Shown here: positions 23,460 through 32,507 of the stretch, in pieces
Layout of the letters: every line of letters begins with the position of its first letter
How positions within the stretch are numbered: position 1 is the first letter of the stretch
Virus record (IMG/VR): IMGVR_UViG_3300025704_000013
Coordinates: 26,971 to 90,970 of that record
Source: a virus
Strand: one strand, 5' to 3'
Length of the DNA: 64,000 nucleotides
Program-made: the position numbers and the translations under genes
Notes under the pieces: model-generated
Database searches by the model: none
Told to the model about the DNA's origin: nothing
What the model saw: the letters and a program-made list of their open reading frames with translations, nothing else

Positions 23460-24051
23460 CAGATTCTTCTCCTTCTATATATGATAATATTTCAGGAAAT
23501 ACGTTTCTTAAAATAAACCTTTCTCTATATGCAGGATCTTTAATAGTTTGCCAAGTTGTATTAATATCGGCTTCTGCTTTTAACCACTTGTTGTTTTCCC
23601 TTTCATAATCATTGCAAGGCTGAACAATATTAGGCAGCCCATCAAAGCCAACTCCGCTAATAGCACGATCCAAAAATAACGATAAACCATCATTATTCTT
23701 TAACCATTCAAACTCATTTTGATATCTTACATCAGTAATAATATAAACAATATCTTCGTTTGATAACTTATCGCTAACTTTATTAATCCAATGCGAATCG
23801 TCGATGACTCTTCTAAAGTCAGTTCCCCACCAAACTAAGAATGGGCGAATTAATTTCTTTTCTTCTTTATCAGTTGTAAAGGCACTAATGCCTAGAGATG
23901 ATTTAAGAAACTCGTCGGTTTCATATTTTAATTCATCAGCAAAAGCGAAGCGTTTTGCTTTAATGTTGCGCTCTTTTAGAAGTTCTATTAGAGCGTTACA
24001 AAAAGAATCTTTACCAACAGTAGCGTTACCTGAGATACCAATTATTTTCAT
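23452..24051 (-). CDS. 1: Deoxynucleoside monophosphate kinase (T4 gp1-like)
   Basis: The 199-residue protein has a P-loop GNATVGKDS at residues 8-16, the gp1-type DELKYETDEFL lid region, WWGTDFRRVID, and DIVYIITDVRYQNEFEWLK with the DVR(Y/F)xNE motif of dNMP kinases. It phosphorylates dNMPs to dNDPs for phage DNA synthesis. Its promoter leaves only about 7-8 nt between -10 and ATG, so the mRNA may be leaderless. Confidence 0.8.
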   Translation of the reverse strand: MKIIGISGNATVGKDSFCNALIELLKERNIKAKRFAFADELKYETDEFLKSSLGISAFTTDKEEKKLIRPFLVWWGTDFRRVIDDSHWINKVSDKLSNEDIVYIITDVRYQNEFEWLKNNDGLSLFLDRAISGVGFDGLPNIVQPCNDYERENNKWLKAEADINTTWQTIKDPAYRERFILRNVFPEILSYIEGEESDA

Positions 24052-24058
24052 TAGATTT

Positions 24059-24087
24059 ATTATACCACAAATTTGGTATAAAGTAAA
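24059..24087 (-). promoter_or_regulatory. Early-type promoter for dNMP kinase
   Basis: Minus-strand TTTACT, 17-nt spacer, TATAAT, with 7 nt between the -10 and the ATG at 24051. Confidence 0.75.
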
Positions 24088-24105
24088 TCAAAAAATAACT
24101 AATAT

Positions 24106-24336
24106 TTAATCCTTTTTCAGGATATTAATAGTACCTACTAAAGATGCTCCTGCTGTAATAATAGCTTCTGCTTGGTCTGGAGCAAGGCGCCACCCTAATA
24201 AAGTAGCAACAGTAATAAGACCACGCCATGTACTTTCTTGTTTTAGCCTTACCATAACGTCATCATTAAAAAAACTATGCTTACATACAACAACAGTTGT
24301 TGGCTCTTTTATTTCTTCTTTTGTTTCTTCACTCAT
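24106..24336 (-). CDS. Small holin-like membrane protein (76 aa)
   Basis: I place the start at 24336 because it is preceded by GGAGGATAAAAAT, one of the few Shine-Dalgarno sites here. After an acidic N-terminus the protein has STWRGLITVATLLGWRLAPD and QAEAIITAGASLVGTINILK, a pattern like small phage holins with helix-turn-helix membrane segments. The holin role is uncertain, since a better candidate lies in the lysis cassette at 34 kb. Confidence 0.55.
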   Translation of the reverse strand: MSEETKEEIKEPTTVVVCKHSFFNDDVMVRLKQESTWRGLITVATLLGWRLAPDQAEAIITAGASLVGTINILKKD

Positions 24337-24388
24337 ATTTTTATCCTCCAAATTCGTGTCCAGCAACACGTTTCATTTGTTTTTTAAA

Positions 24389-24487
24389 CTAAGCTTTTTG
24401 CTTATCTTGAGTAGATTTAGCAAGGCCTTTACCATAAGCCTTGCTTAATTTATTTTCAATAATATATTCTTTAAACGATAAAATCAT
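24389..24487 (-). CDS. 32-residue peptide
   Basis: The ORF (MILSFKEYIIENKLSKAYGK...) overlaps the stop of the upstream gene by ATGA. Its SFKEYIxE start is like that of small virion-related proteins of T4-like phages. No function can be assigned. Confidence 0.45.
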   Translation of the reverse strand: MILSFKEYIIENKLSKAYGKGLAKSTQDKQKA

Positions 24488-25914
24488 TTATCATTTTTTT
24501 GATTTAAAATCTTATTAGCAGCATTAACCAAAGAATCATTACGATATTTTATATGCGGCACGTTTTCATTTACAATAGTGTCTTCCATTAGAGAAAGCAA
24601 TGAAAGAACATATCGACCTCCGCTCTTACGTTGATTAAACTTGAGTTTAGTTTCAGGAGTATCCTTTGCTTTTACTGTAATATAATCTTTACCCATTTTC
24701 TTAATTACTCCAAAGTTAGTTTTATCACCAACCTTCATACTTAGAGCAAGTTTAGTAATACGAGCAACTTCAGCATTCTCTTCAAGCTCAACGCTCTCAA
24801 CAATCTTTCCTTTAGTTAAATCAAGTATAGTGGCCGTTCCCATTTCTTCTGGGTTCTTTTTATATTCAGCGCTGAGTTTTTTAGCTTTATCAAGAGTTGG
24901 AGCCGTATGATAAACTTGTCCTTTATTATTAAATACAAAGAACTTATTTTTTGTTTTAGTTCCTTTAGCGACAGCAACAAACTTATCAATTGATAAATCC
25001 AATTCTACAAGATCAACGCTCTCAATCATTTTAGTATCTGCTTCAAGATCATCAAAAATTTCACCGGCCATACGAAGATGCTTATACATTTCATCGTACT
25101 TTTTATTAAGTTCTCCATCTGAAGCATCGTCAAGTTCTTTATTTAAACGACCTCCAAGTTTAAAATGACCCATGATATCATTAAAAAGTTTAGTTCCTTT
25201 TTTAAAGTTAGCAGTCTTTATATGACGTAAGCCTTCATTCAATTCAGCGTCTTCGCCAACTTCAACCTCTTCATTCCTCTTAAAATCTTTATATGCTTTT
25301 TCTGCTTTAACATAAGCTTCTTTACGAAGTTTATCAATAAATTTTTGAACTTCTTTTAATTGTGCTGGATCAAGATTAAGTTTTTCTCTTTTAGCAAGAG
25401 GTATAAAATCTTTCATGACAGAATCAAGATAACCATATGCAAATGGATAATTGATTTTACTTGCTTCTGATATATCTGTATCTTCATTAAGCTTTATACT
25501 CTTGATGTCTTTACTAAGTTGTGTCATTTGATCAGCAGTCAAGTGAACATAGTTATCTCTCACACTTCTTTTTCCAAGAGTTCCTGCACCGATTTGAAAG
25601 GCCGTGTTTCTGCCCTTTAAAGGAGAATCAAATCCCATATTCCATCGAGTAATAACAACACCCTTTTTATTATAAACCTCGGTTGATTCGTTTAAAGTTT
25701 CTTCTGGTATATAGTCAGACTCTTCTTTTACAAGTTCTAAATCTTTTTCCTTTGCACCTGCAGCTCCAAGACGATACTTTACATTTTTTCTATTAACTGG
25801 TGTAATATTATAAACGCCATTTCCTGTCATCGCAATCACCGTATGATCTTCTCCTTTGTGCGGCCCCGCCAATGCTTTTACAATTGACCCTACTTTAATT
25901 TTTCCGTTTTTCAT
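24484..25914 (-). CDS. Putative virion/internal protein with KOW-like N-terminus (476 aa)
   Basis: I place the start at 25914 (MKNGKIKVGSIVKAL); the longer reading overlaps the upstream stop. The first 60 residues resemble a KOW-type loop (ALAGPHKGEDHTVIAMTGNG). The rest is Lys/Glu-rich modules separated by acidic linkers with repeated L-x-E or V-E-L-x-E strings (TLNEST, KLNEDT, ELNEGL, SVELEEN). L/I-x-E is the cutting motif of the T4 prohead protease gp21, so a cleaved head-internal protein is possible. That is an inference. Confidence 0.5.
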   Translation of the reverse strand: MKNGKIKVGSIVKALAGPHKGEDHTVIAMTGNGVYNITPVNRKNVKYRLGAAGAKEKDLELVKEESDYIPEETLNESTEVYNKKGVVITRWNMGFDSPLKGRNTAFQIGAGTLGKRSVRDNYVHLTADQMTQLSKDIKSIKLNEDTDISEASKINYPFAYGYLDSVMKDFIPLAKREKLNLDPAQLKEVQKFIDKLRKEAYVKAEKAYKDFKRNEEVEVGEDAELNEGLRHIKTANFKKGTKLFNDIMGHFKLGGRLNKELDDASDGELNKKYDEMYKHLRMAGEIFDDLEADTKMIESVDLVELDLSIDKFVAVAKGTKTKNKFFVFNNKGQVYHTAPTLDKAKKLSAEYKKNPEEMGTATILDLTKGKIVESVELEENAEVARITKLALSMKVGDKTNFGVIKKMGKDYITVKAKDTPETKLKFNQRKSGGRYVLSLLSLMEDTIVNENVPHIKYRNDSLVNAANKILNQKNDK

Positions 25915-25915
25915 A

Positions 25916-26368
25916 TTAGTTTCCTTGTCTTTTTGATAATTCTTTAGCAGCAAGTTTTAATGCCTGAGCGGATTTAAAGAATGCGGTTGCAAACTCTTTA
26001 CCAGATTGATCTGCGATTTCCTTTGCGGTCTCTTCTTGATACTTTGCAAGAGTTGAAAGTAGATCTTCAATTACTTCAGCATCAGAAATACCGATATATT
26101 GATCCATTATACGTTGAACCGTTTTGGTTTTTGCTTTAACGCGCACTTGTTCTTGAATATCTTCTCTTTGAGTTTTTTGTTTTGCCAATCCTTTTAAAAT
26201 TTCAGCAGCAATCTTTTTTGCTTCGGGATTTGTATTAGACTCCTTTGGAACTACACTAATAATATTACCAGTCTTTTGATCAACTTCAATATCATAAAAA
26301 TCGTTCTCTTCAGATCCTAATGTTTTTTCAAATAGCATTTTAGCTGCCGCGTTAATTAAATGTTTCAT
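25916..26368 (-). CDS. Hypothetical protein paired with the 476-aa protein (150 aa)
   Basis: The protein is helical, with MKHLINAAAKMLFEKTLGSE at the start and a C-terminal ATAFFKSAQALKLAAKELSK. Its N-terminus resembles the C-terminal end of its neighbour (LVNAANKIL), which suggests shared origin. It lies 1 bp from that gene. A virion role is guessed from position only. Confidence 0.55.
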   Translation of the reverse strand: MKHLINAAAKMLFEKTLGSEENDFYDIEVDQKTGNIISVVPKESNTNPEAKKIAAEILKGLAKQKTQREDIQEQVRVKAKTKTVQRIMDQYIGISDAEVIEDLLSTLAKYQEETAKEIADQSGKEFATAFFKSAQALKLAAKELSKRQGN

Positions 26369-26387
26369 ATACTCATTTATTTATTTA

Positions 26388-26834
26388 TTAAACCCAATAA
26401 GAGTCATCTTTATAATCTGCAGGAATAGGAGACATAGCTTCAATCTCATCAGACTTAGTACGAATACCTTGAATTGTTGTCCATACTGCTTCCATCTCTG
26501 CTCTATCAGATTCTTGTTCAGTAGTAAGTGTTCCCCCGCTTTGAATAATCTTAGTGTAAGTTAAATCGGTTGCGATATGGTTCCGCTGTTTCCATTCTGG
26601 GCAGATGGCTACTATTCTACGACCCGCTTCACTCTTAACTGCACTTGGATCTATTGGATCATCTGGCGCTGGTGTGCCATCTACGTTATAGTTGTCGGCA
26701 TACGTGCCATCGTCTTTACGAACGCATAGCGACCAGTCATTTTGGATGAGTTCTGGGCGAGAATCATCAACTGCGAATCTTTCTCCTTGAGGATCTATGT
26801 ATATTTTGGGAATCATGGTTACGGTAGTTTTCAT
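26388..26834 (-). CDS. Tail-fibre assembly chaperone-like protein, paralogue A
   Basis: The 148-residue protein is a paralogue of the one at 56779-57201. Both contain AGRRI(V/L)AICPEW(K/Q)QRN and end in QGIRTKSDEIEAMSPIPADY. A PEWKQRN helix followed by W..I..IR..SD matches phage tail-fibre assembly and DUF4376-like proteins. Both copies lie directly downstream of a large fibre gene, as expected for a fibre-specific chaperone. The last 86 coding bases are identical in the two copies. Confidence 0.65.
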   Translation of the reverse strand: MKTTVTMIPKIYIDPQGERFAVDDSRPELIQNDWSLCVRKDDGTYADNYNVDGTPAPDDPIDPSAVKSEAGRRIVAICPEWKQRNHIATDLTYTKIIQSGGTLTTEQESDRAEMEAVWTTIQGIRTKSDEIEAMSPIPADYKDDSYWV

Positions 26835-26841
26835 TATGTTT

Positions 26842-28716
26842 CTATCTTAGTTCGTGCCAAGTCCCTAAAGTGCCAAATATTATATTCGCAGCTTCGCTCC
26901 TGTAGTAGACCAGTGCAGGAGTGGTAGGTATTACAGCTTGAACGCTAATGATTTCGCTAATTGATGAAGCCACTGAATTGTCTATTATCAGCCCATCAAA
27001 GCGTAGATCTAAAGCGCCAAATTGTGCGCTCGCAGTGCCTCTGATGGCTGCTACAATGGTTCGCCCAGTAAAGTTATTATAATTGGTAAAGGGACTGCGA
27101 GCAGAAAGAACATCCACCCACCCCTGCCCGTATCCTAGTGGAGCGTTTCTAGCCTTACAGGCTAGTGTTACTGTGACACCACTGACATTAGGCTGCTCTT
27201 CAAGAGTCTTGTTTGCAGCAGTCCATGTCTTGTTAGCGTGAGCGTCATTAACTTCGACAAGAGCGCCACTGACAATGTTGGTTACGGTAAACGCCTTGTC
27301 GTTATTGCCAGAGGTTGATCCCGTCACCTCAATGACATCACCGACAGCCAGTCCTTCTAGTAGACCGACACCATTTAGTGCTATCGTGTTGGTTGAGTTG
27401 GTAAAGGTTGCTGTGCCTGTGACTGATGGTTCTACAAACTTACCATTGCTAATTATATTACCAGCACCGAACTTAGCATCATACCAAGCGGTTGAACCGT
27501 CCTCTTTTAAGTTTCCTGCCCACTGTATTTCTAGGTCGAGGTCATCGACATAAGATCCACTACCAGTTGTCTGGAAGTCTATGATGTCAGTATAAGAAGT
27601 GGCGAACTTATTATTTGCTACAATAGTCTCAAGTTTTTCTCCTACTGTTCCCGTGGTCATACGTATAGCACCACCAGAAAGACTTGAGTCATAAGCAACG
27701 AAGTTATTACCTATTATTGAATGATTATGGGTGAACAGGGACGCTATACAGCCAGAAAATATATTGTTTGTGATTGAGGAAGTAGCAGACGCGGTTATGT
27801 TTACTCCTAATCTCGGAGCCCCGCTGCCATTAATTGGCGTACCGTATTGGTTAGCATTAAACATGCAATTTGAAATCAAACAAGTTTTACTATTTGTTTC
27901 TACGCAAGTTGCACAGCTACGGAAGAGACATGACTCAACTCGGGATCTTGCAATTTGAATTTTAACTGCGACGCCTGCCCAATATAAATCATCACCGATT
28001 GCAGTAGTATTCACCAAATCCCATTTCTGAAAAGTGCAGTCCTTGACAATCTGACCAGCTCCGTTCCCAATGTATATGCCAATATCGTTATAGTGAGAAA
28101 AGTTAACGTTGTCGTAAGTAGCACCCATTGCCAATGATAAAATTAAGTCGTTAAGGTTAGCCGTAGCTGTTGCCTCATCTCCGTCAGTTCCTCCATCAAT
28201 ATTGATGTTTCTGACTGTCACATGATCTGCGTTTGCATTGCAATACAACATATAGGTTGCCCCGGCTCCCGGAGTGGTATCGCCAGCCATTGCCGTTGTA
28301 GCTATTAGCGTTCCGTTCTGGAAGATGATTGGTCTGCTTATTAACAATGTGTCAGTTATACGATACAAACCACCAGCAAGGTCGACTACAGCGCATGCGC
28401 GGCGAGTGACGATAGTACCGGCTGTAGGACCAGGAAGTAGTAATTCAGCGGCGTCAATAGCGTCCTGTATTGCAGCACGATCATCCGCAACACCGTCACC
28501 CACAGTACCGTAATCTGTTACGCTAAAAGTCTCACGTAGCTTGGTTTCTACGTCCCTGTCTACCGCTCCCGTGCCTGCTGCTGTGTAAGCCACTGATTTC
28601 GCCAGAGAACTAGTAAGGCCTTCCCATGCTTTACCGTTCCATTTCCATGTTCTGGAACTTGCGGGATCTGTATATATTTCCCCAATAGTTGTTGGGGGTG
28701 GAAAATTAATAGCCAT
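26842..28716 (-). CDS. Tailspike/fibre with pectate-lyase-type beta-helix
   Basis: The 624-residue protein starts with a virion-attachment segment (FPPPTTIGEIYTDPASSRTW). A beta-helix follows, opening with the SVTDYGTVGDGVADDRAAIQ motif of pectate-lyase-3/tailspike folds and running to about residue 420. Residues from about 432 to the end form a separate tip module (TGTATFTN..., ACKARNAPLGYGQGWVDV, ending TWHELR) shared with the fibre at 57224-59380. It likely binds or cuts a surface polysaccharide. The late box TATAAATA at 28726-28733 fits a late virion gene. The coding DNA is less AT-rich than its neighbours, suggesting transfer. Confidence 0.75.
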   Translation of the reverse strand: MAINFPPPTTIGEIYTDPASSRTWKWNGKAWEGLTSSLAKSVAYTAAGTGAVDRDVETKLRETFSVTDYGTVGDGVADDRAAIQDAIDAAELLLPGPTAGTIVTRRACAVVDLAGGLYRITDTLLISRPIIFQNGTLIATTAMAGDTTPGAGATYMLYCNANADHVTVRNINIDGGTDGDEATATANLNDLILSLAMGATYDNVNFSHYNDIGIYIGNGAGQIVKDCTFQKWDLVNTTAIGDDLYWAGVAVKIQIARSRVESCLFRSCATCVETNSKTCLISNCMFNANQYGTPINGSGAPRLGVNITASATSSITNNIFSGCIASLFTHNHSIIGNNFVAYDSSLSGGAIRMTTGTVGEKLETIVANNKFATSYTDIIDFQTTGSGSYVDDLDLEIQWAGNLKEDGSTAWYDAKFGAGNIISNGKFVEPSVTGTATFTNSTNTIALNGVGLLEGLAVGDVIEVTGSTSGNNDKAFTVTNIVSGALVEVNDAHANKTWTAANKTLEEQPNVSGVTVTLACKARNAPLGYGQGWVDVLSARSPFTNYNNFTGRTIVAAIRGTASAQFGALDLRFDGLIIDNSVASSISEIISVQAVIPTTPALVYYRSEAANIIFGTLGTWHELR

Positions 28717-28725
28717 ATTAATAGT

Positions 28726-28733
28726 TATTTATA
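28726..28733 (-). promoter_or_regulatory. Late promoter box before the tailspike
   Basis: Minus-strand TATAAATA, 9 nt before the ATG at 28716. Confidence 0.6.
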
Positions 28734-28737
28734 AAAT

Positions 28738-29868
28738 TTAATTGTCAACACCTTCGCCATCTCGCAGACGAGTGACATAAGGAAATCTTGGAATTCCATC
28801 TGGAGTTAAGTTAAAATAAGTACAAGTCGCATATGATCCAATATAAGTTTCCTTTTCAACTAGCAGGTTTTTTAGAAACTCATGATTACCTTTAATGTTT
28901 GAATGAAATTGAGTTCCATCACTTTTCTCAAGAACCATAAATCCTGCCATATTTGTTTTATTGCCTTTCCCTTCTTCAATAGAAACAATCTTATATTCTG
29001 AATCAGTAAAGTCTTTGCGCTTTAAAAGAGAGTTACTTCGCTTACGATCATATTTTGAATTAAGGCGAACCATGCCTCCTTCATATCCAAGTTCAATAAA
29101 GTCTTTGTAATTGTTATTAAGGTCTTCTTCAGAATCGTGATAATAAGTTGGAACTAATATAATACCACTTAGTTTATATTCATTACTAAGATTTACCATT
29201 TCTTTAAACCTATCAGAAAAGATAGTATCTTCTTCACAAAATCCGTCAACTGGAATAATATCATACCACCAGAACTGAAGTTTATCAGCAGAATCTTTTA
29301 GATCTTGTTCAGTTGGTTTTGTCTTTTTAGCTAATGAACTGATTGTATTAAAGTCTTCTTTATACTCATGATTATATAGTTCGCCATCCAATACAAGATT
29401 TGGGTAAACTTTAAATATTGGTTCTAATGATTTTAAAATATGTGGAATAGTAACCCATGGTTTTCCATTACGAGACTTTGCTCCATCCTTTGTAATAATA
29501 GCTCTCATACCATCGAGTTTTGGTTGAGTATAAACTGGATATTCAATTTTATCTTTTCGATCTTCCCACTTCTTTGCTAGCATTGCTTTAATAAAAAGAG
29601 TACTAACATCAACAGATTTTAAATCTGGAGTATAACCGCCATCAACTTTCTTTTTCCATTTAGCTTCTGCTTGGAATTTAGATTGTTCAAGTAAGCCTCT
29701 CTCATTTGATCTACCAACATTCATTGCAGTTACAGAATACCATTTTGATGTTGTAATCTTACCGCCAATTTGACCAGAATGAGTTCGGAATTTTCCTTCT
29801 TCATATTCAACAGTCCATTCGCGAAGAGCTCCAGTTGTTGCTCTGGAATATAATGTATCTAACTTCAT
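28738..29868 (-). CDS. ATP-dependent DNA ligase with WGR-like N-terminus
   Basis: The 376-residue protein has an N-terminal WGR-like region (WTVEYEEGKFRTHSGQIGGK, residues about 18-75). The nucleotidyltransferase core follows with motif I PKLDGMRAI near residue 115 (Lys is the adenylated residue), motif III LVLDGELYNH, motif IV GYEGGMVRL and motif V SLLKRKDF. It seals nicks in phage DNA. It is unlike T4 gp30 in length and domain order and closer to small bacterial/viral ligases. The -10 lies 7 nt before the ATG, so the mRNA should be leaderless. Confidence 0.9.
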   Translation of the reverse strand: MKLDTLYSRATTGALREWTVEYEEGKFRTHSGQIGGKITTSKWYSVTAMNVGRSNERGLLEQSKFQAEAKWKKKVDGGYTPDLKSVDVSTLFIKAMLAKKWEDRKDKIEYPVYTQPKLDGMRAIITKDGAKSRNGKPWVTIPHILKSLEPIFKVYPNLVLDGELYNHEYKEDFNTISSLAKKTKPTEQDLKDSADKLQFWWYDIIPVDGFCEEDTIFSDRFKEMVNLSNEYKLSGIILVPTYYHDSEEDLNNNYKDFIELGYEGGMVRLNSKYDRKRSNSLLKRKDFTDSEYKIVSIEEGKGNKTNMAGFMVLEKSDGTQFHSNIKGNHEFLKNLLVEKETYIGSYATCTYFNLTPDGIPRFPYVTRLRDGEGVDN

Positions 29869-29874
29869 AGTATT

Positions 29875-29903
29875 ATTATATATTATTTATACATAGATGT
29901 AAA
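29875..29903 (-). promoter_or_regulatory. Early-type promoter for DNA ligase (leaderless)
   Basis: Minus-strand TTTACA, 17-nt spacer, TATAAT, with 6 nt between -10 and ATG. Confidence 0.85.
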
Positions 29904-29945
29904 TAAAATTAACTACCGTTATATATACTATATATTTAAAGTTAC

Positions 29946-30782
29946 ATGATTAAAAAAAATACTATAGAAAAAATTCCAGTGTTTTTTCACATACCTAAGA
30001 ACGCAGGAACGTATGTATATAATAAAGCCTTTCATGTGATTAGATTATTAAACACAAAAGATCTAACAACATACAACTTAGCAGTCAAAAGAGAAGGCAA
30101 AACTGTATACCGTATAGTTTGCTCTGCAAAAAAAGAGCTGAATGACAAATATAAAGACGCAGGTTGTTGGATTGATAAAAGTGTTGACTATGAAGATCTA
30201 GATTTTAATGATTTAACTGTTTATTTTATAGTGGTATGCGATCTTAGTTTTGGTATATACAAAGAAGACATATACAAAAAACTAGACAAAAATACAAAAT
30301 TTTATGAGTTCTTGGTTTTAAGAGATCCATATGAAAGGGTTTTGTCGCTATTTAGTTATTTAAAATCCTCACAATCCTCCCACGAATCCAAGCACGGTAT
30401 TTTTGGCGACATGACATTTGTTGAATATTTAAACTCTCCTTATTTAGAGGGTTCTTGGCTTATTAGGACTTTACTACATATACCTAATAAAATACCGATA
30501 ACTAGTAACGATTTCGAAAAAACCTGCGAAATACTAGACGGGTTTTTAATTGATGATATCACAGGTGTAGATAAACTTATTTCCAAAGTGTTATATACAT
30601 GTTTAAACGTTAAGGATTGCAGCTTACCCCAACGATTACAAAATGTTATAAAACCTTTTTCAAATAAAACAAAGGAAAAGATTACGTATGATTTTAATTG
30701 TTTGAGCGAGGAAACTAAAGACAACTTCAACAACCAAACAAAGTGGGATCAATTATTATTTAACAAATATAAAAAAATATAA
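29946..30782 (+). CDS. Sulfotransferase-family protein 1
   Basis: The 278-residue protein shows both PAPS-binding motifs of the sulfotransferase fold: FFHIPKNAGTYVYNKAF near residue 13 (5'-phosphosulfate loop) and FLVLRDPYERVLSLFSYLK near residue 120 (3'-phosphate loop). Such enzymes move sulfate from PAPS to sugars, proteins or lipids. It opens a three-gene rightward island and lies 77 bp from the divergent ligase gene. No clear promoter was found in that gap. A target on the host surface or on virion glycans is an inference. Confidence 0.75.
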   Translation: MIKKNTIEKIPVFFHIPKNAGTYVYNKAFHVIRLLNTKDLTTYNLAVKREGKTVYRIVCSAKKELNDKYKDAGCWIDKSVDYEDLDFNDLTVYFIVVCDLSFGIYKEDIYKKLDKNTKFYEFLVLRDPYERVLSLFSYLKSSQSSHESKHGIFGDMTFVEYLNSPYLEGSWLIRTLLHIPNKIPITSNDFEKTCEILDGFLIDDITGVDKLISKVLYTCLNVKDCSLPQRLQNVIKPFSNKTKEKITYDFNCLSEETKDNFNNQTKWDQLLFNKYKKI

Positions 30783-30786
30783 AACA

Positions 30787-31509
30787 ATGTACATAACACC
30801 TAAAAAAAATATAGACATAAATGATTGTCGATTTTACCATACATTTAACTTTGATGGTAAAGACAAAATCAATGCGAAATGGGATCTTACAAACTGTATA
30901 GACGATTACCTTAGTAATTTTGATTTTAAAGGAAAGCGCGTAATTGATATTGGATCTGCTTCGGGTTACTTATCTTTTGAAATGGAGAAGAAAGGCGCTG
31001 ATGTTGTTTCTTTCGATATGCCAGATGGTAGTTATTGGGATCACTTAATATATCCAGGCTATAATAAACCTAAATCAAAACCATCAGAAAGTCTTTTTAA
31101 TAGTTATGAATATATTCATGAAAAACTTTCATCTAAAAACAAAATATTTAGAGCCAATATTTACGAACAGCTCCCTGATGAGATTGGTTATTTTGATGTG
31201 GCCGTTTTTGGAACCATGCTTTCTCATGTACGAGATCCAATTTTAACCTTAATGAATATACTTCTTAGAGTTAAGGATCATGCTATCCTAATAAATCCAT
31301 TTCAAAATGAGAAACCGACTATATACAAAAACCACAACGGAAAAACATGGTGGATGCTATGTCAAGAAGATATTGAAAAAATAATGTTTGATATTGGATT
31401 TCAAATGGAAAAAGTTACAATAGTCAAACCAATGTTTGATGGAACTCCAAGACTTTACAAATCTATTTTATTTAAGAGATGCTCATATCACATAAACACA
31501 AATTCATAA
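30787..31509 (+). CDS. Class I SAM-dependent methyltransferase
   Basis: The 240-residue protein has motif I VIDIGSASGYLSFEMEKKGA near residue 51, then an acidic motif II (VVSFDMPDG) and FDVAVFGTMLSHVRDP around motif IV. The fold is that of methyltransferases acting on small molecules or glycans; no DNA methylase DPPY/NPPY motif is present. It lies between two sulfotransferases, 4 bp after the first and overlapping the second by 31 nt, so the three probably work on one product. Confidence 0.75.
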   Translation: MYITPKKNIDINDCRFYHTFNFDGKDKINAKWDLTNCIDDYLSNFDFKGKRVIDIGSASGYLSFEMEKKGADVVSFDMPDGSYWDHLIYPGYNKPKSKPSESLFNSYEYIHEKLSSKNKIFRANIYEQLPDEIGYFDVAVFGTMLSHVRDPILTLMNILLRVKDHAILINPFQNEKPTIYKNHNGKTWWMLCQEDIEKIMFDIGFQMEKVTIVKPMFDGTPRLYKSILFKRCSYHINTNS

Positions 31510-32150
31510 CAATTGACATACCCAAGACAGGAACCAAAACTCTAAGGGAGACATTTTTACCTGTTATTCCTATTGATGTTATTGGTAATCCTGGCGATTA
31601 TCTTGATGATTTTTATCAGCATAGCACAGTGAATGCTTGTGAAAGAGGATTTAAAAAACGCGGTTGGGATTTTAATCAATATACCACCTTTTCGACTCTA
31701 AGAAATCCTTGGGAAAGATATGTATCTTTCCTTATGTATAAAATAAACAAAGGCAATGAATATAAAAACGCCACGGAAGAAGAGCTTAAAAATTGGAAAC
31801 CTCTAAAAAGACTTCAGGGTAAAGAATGTGGCAGAGTATTTGATAACTTCAATAGAAATGAAGTAGAGTTTTTAAAGTTTATCATAAAAACAAACCCAAG
31901 TCAAGACAATTATGTTTTAGATAGTAACGATGAGATCGCTATAGATTTTCTTGGCAACCTTGAAGATTATAATAATCATTTTTATAAATTCTGTGATGCG
32001 GTTGGTATAACTTCAATCCCAAAACTTAAACACTCTAATAAAAGCTCATATAAAAAACCACATACTGAATATTACACTCAAGAGTTAATAGACATGGTTG
32101 CAGAGAAAGAAAAATGGGTAATAGATAAATTCAATTATAAGTATAACTAA
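31479..32150 (+). CDS. Sulfotransferase-family protein 2
   Basis: The 223-residue protein has the paired motifs FITIDIPKTGTKTLRETF near residue 9 and STLRNPWERYVSFLMYK near residue 70. It is not a close copy of the first sulfotransferase, so the two probably have different acceptors. It is coupled to the methyltransferase by a 31-nt overlap and ends the rightward island. Confidence 0.75.
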   Translation: MLISHKHKFITIDIPKTGTKTLRETFLPVIPIDVIGNPGDYLDDFYQHSTVNACERGFKKRGWDFNQYTTFSTLRNPWERYVSFLMYKINKGNEYKNATEEELKNWKPLKRLQGKECGRVFDNFNRNEVEFLKFIIKTNPSQDNYVLDSNDEIAIDFLGNLEDYNNHFYKFCDAVGITSIPKLKHSNKSSYKKPHTEYYTQELIDMVAEKEKWVIDKFNYKYN

Positions 32151-32186
32151 TTAAAAATGTTAATTAATAATAAACATAATGTAGTT

Positions 32187-32507
32187 CTACACTTTGACAG
32201 GCTCGTTTTTAATATCGGAAATATACCAATTGTCTTTCCATCGTAACCAACTAATAACGTTATCGGTATCTCCATCACATTCGATTTCAATAATATCTCC
32301 AGTCTTTGGATTCTCAGAAAAAGATAATAGATATTGATTAACAATGACCTCTTTTAGTTTTTCCTTTATTGAATTAATTTTTCTTTTACATTCCCAAAAG
32401 TCATATGATTCAAAACTAGAACAATCTCTAGGAAAATATGAAATAATCGAATAGGGATATTCCTCGCTCGTCATTATAACGCTTAGTTTATCAATTGAGA
32501 TTTCCAT
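32187..32507 (-). CDS. Hypothetical protein (106 aa)
   Basis: I place the start at the ATG at 32507 (MEISIDKLS), which overlaps the M15 peptidase stop. The product contains a CKRKINSIKEKLKEVI helix and a beta-rich end (GDIIEIECDGDTDNVISWLR). No family is recognised. It is convergent with the sulfotransferase island, 36 bp away. Confidence 0.6.
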   Translation of the reverse strand: MEISIDKLSVIMTSEEYPYSIISYFPRDCSSFESYDFWECKRKINSIKEKLKEVIVNQYLLSFSENPKTGDIIEIECDGDTDNVISWLRWKDNWYISDIKNEPVKV

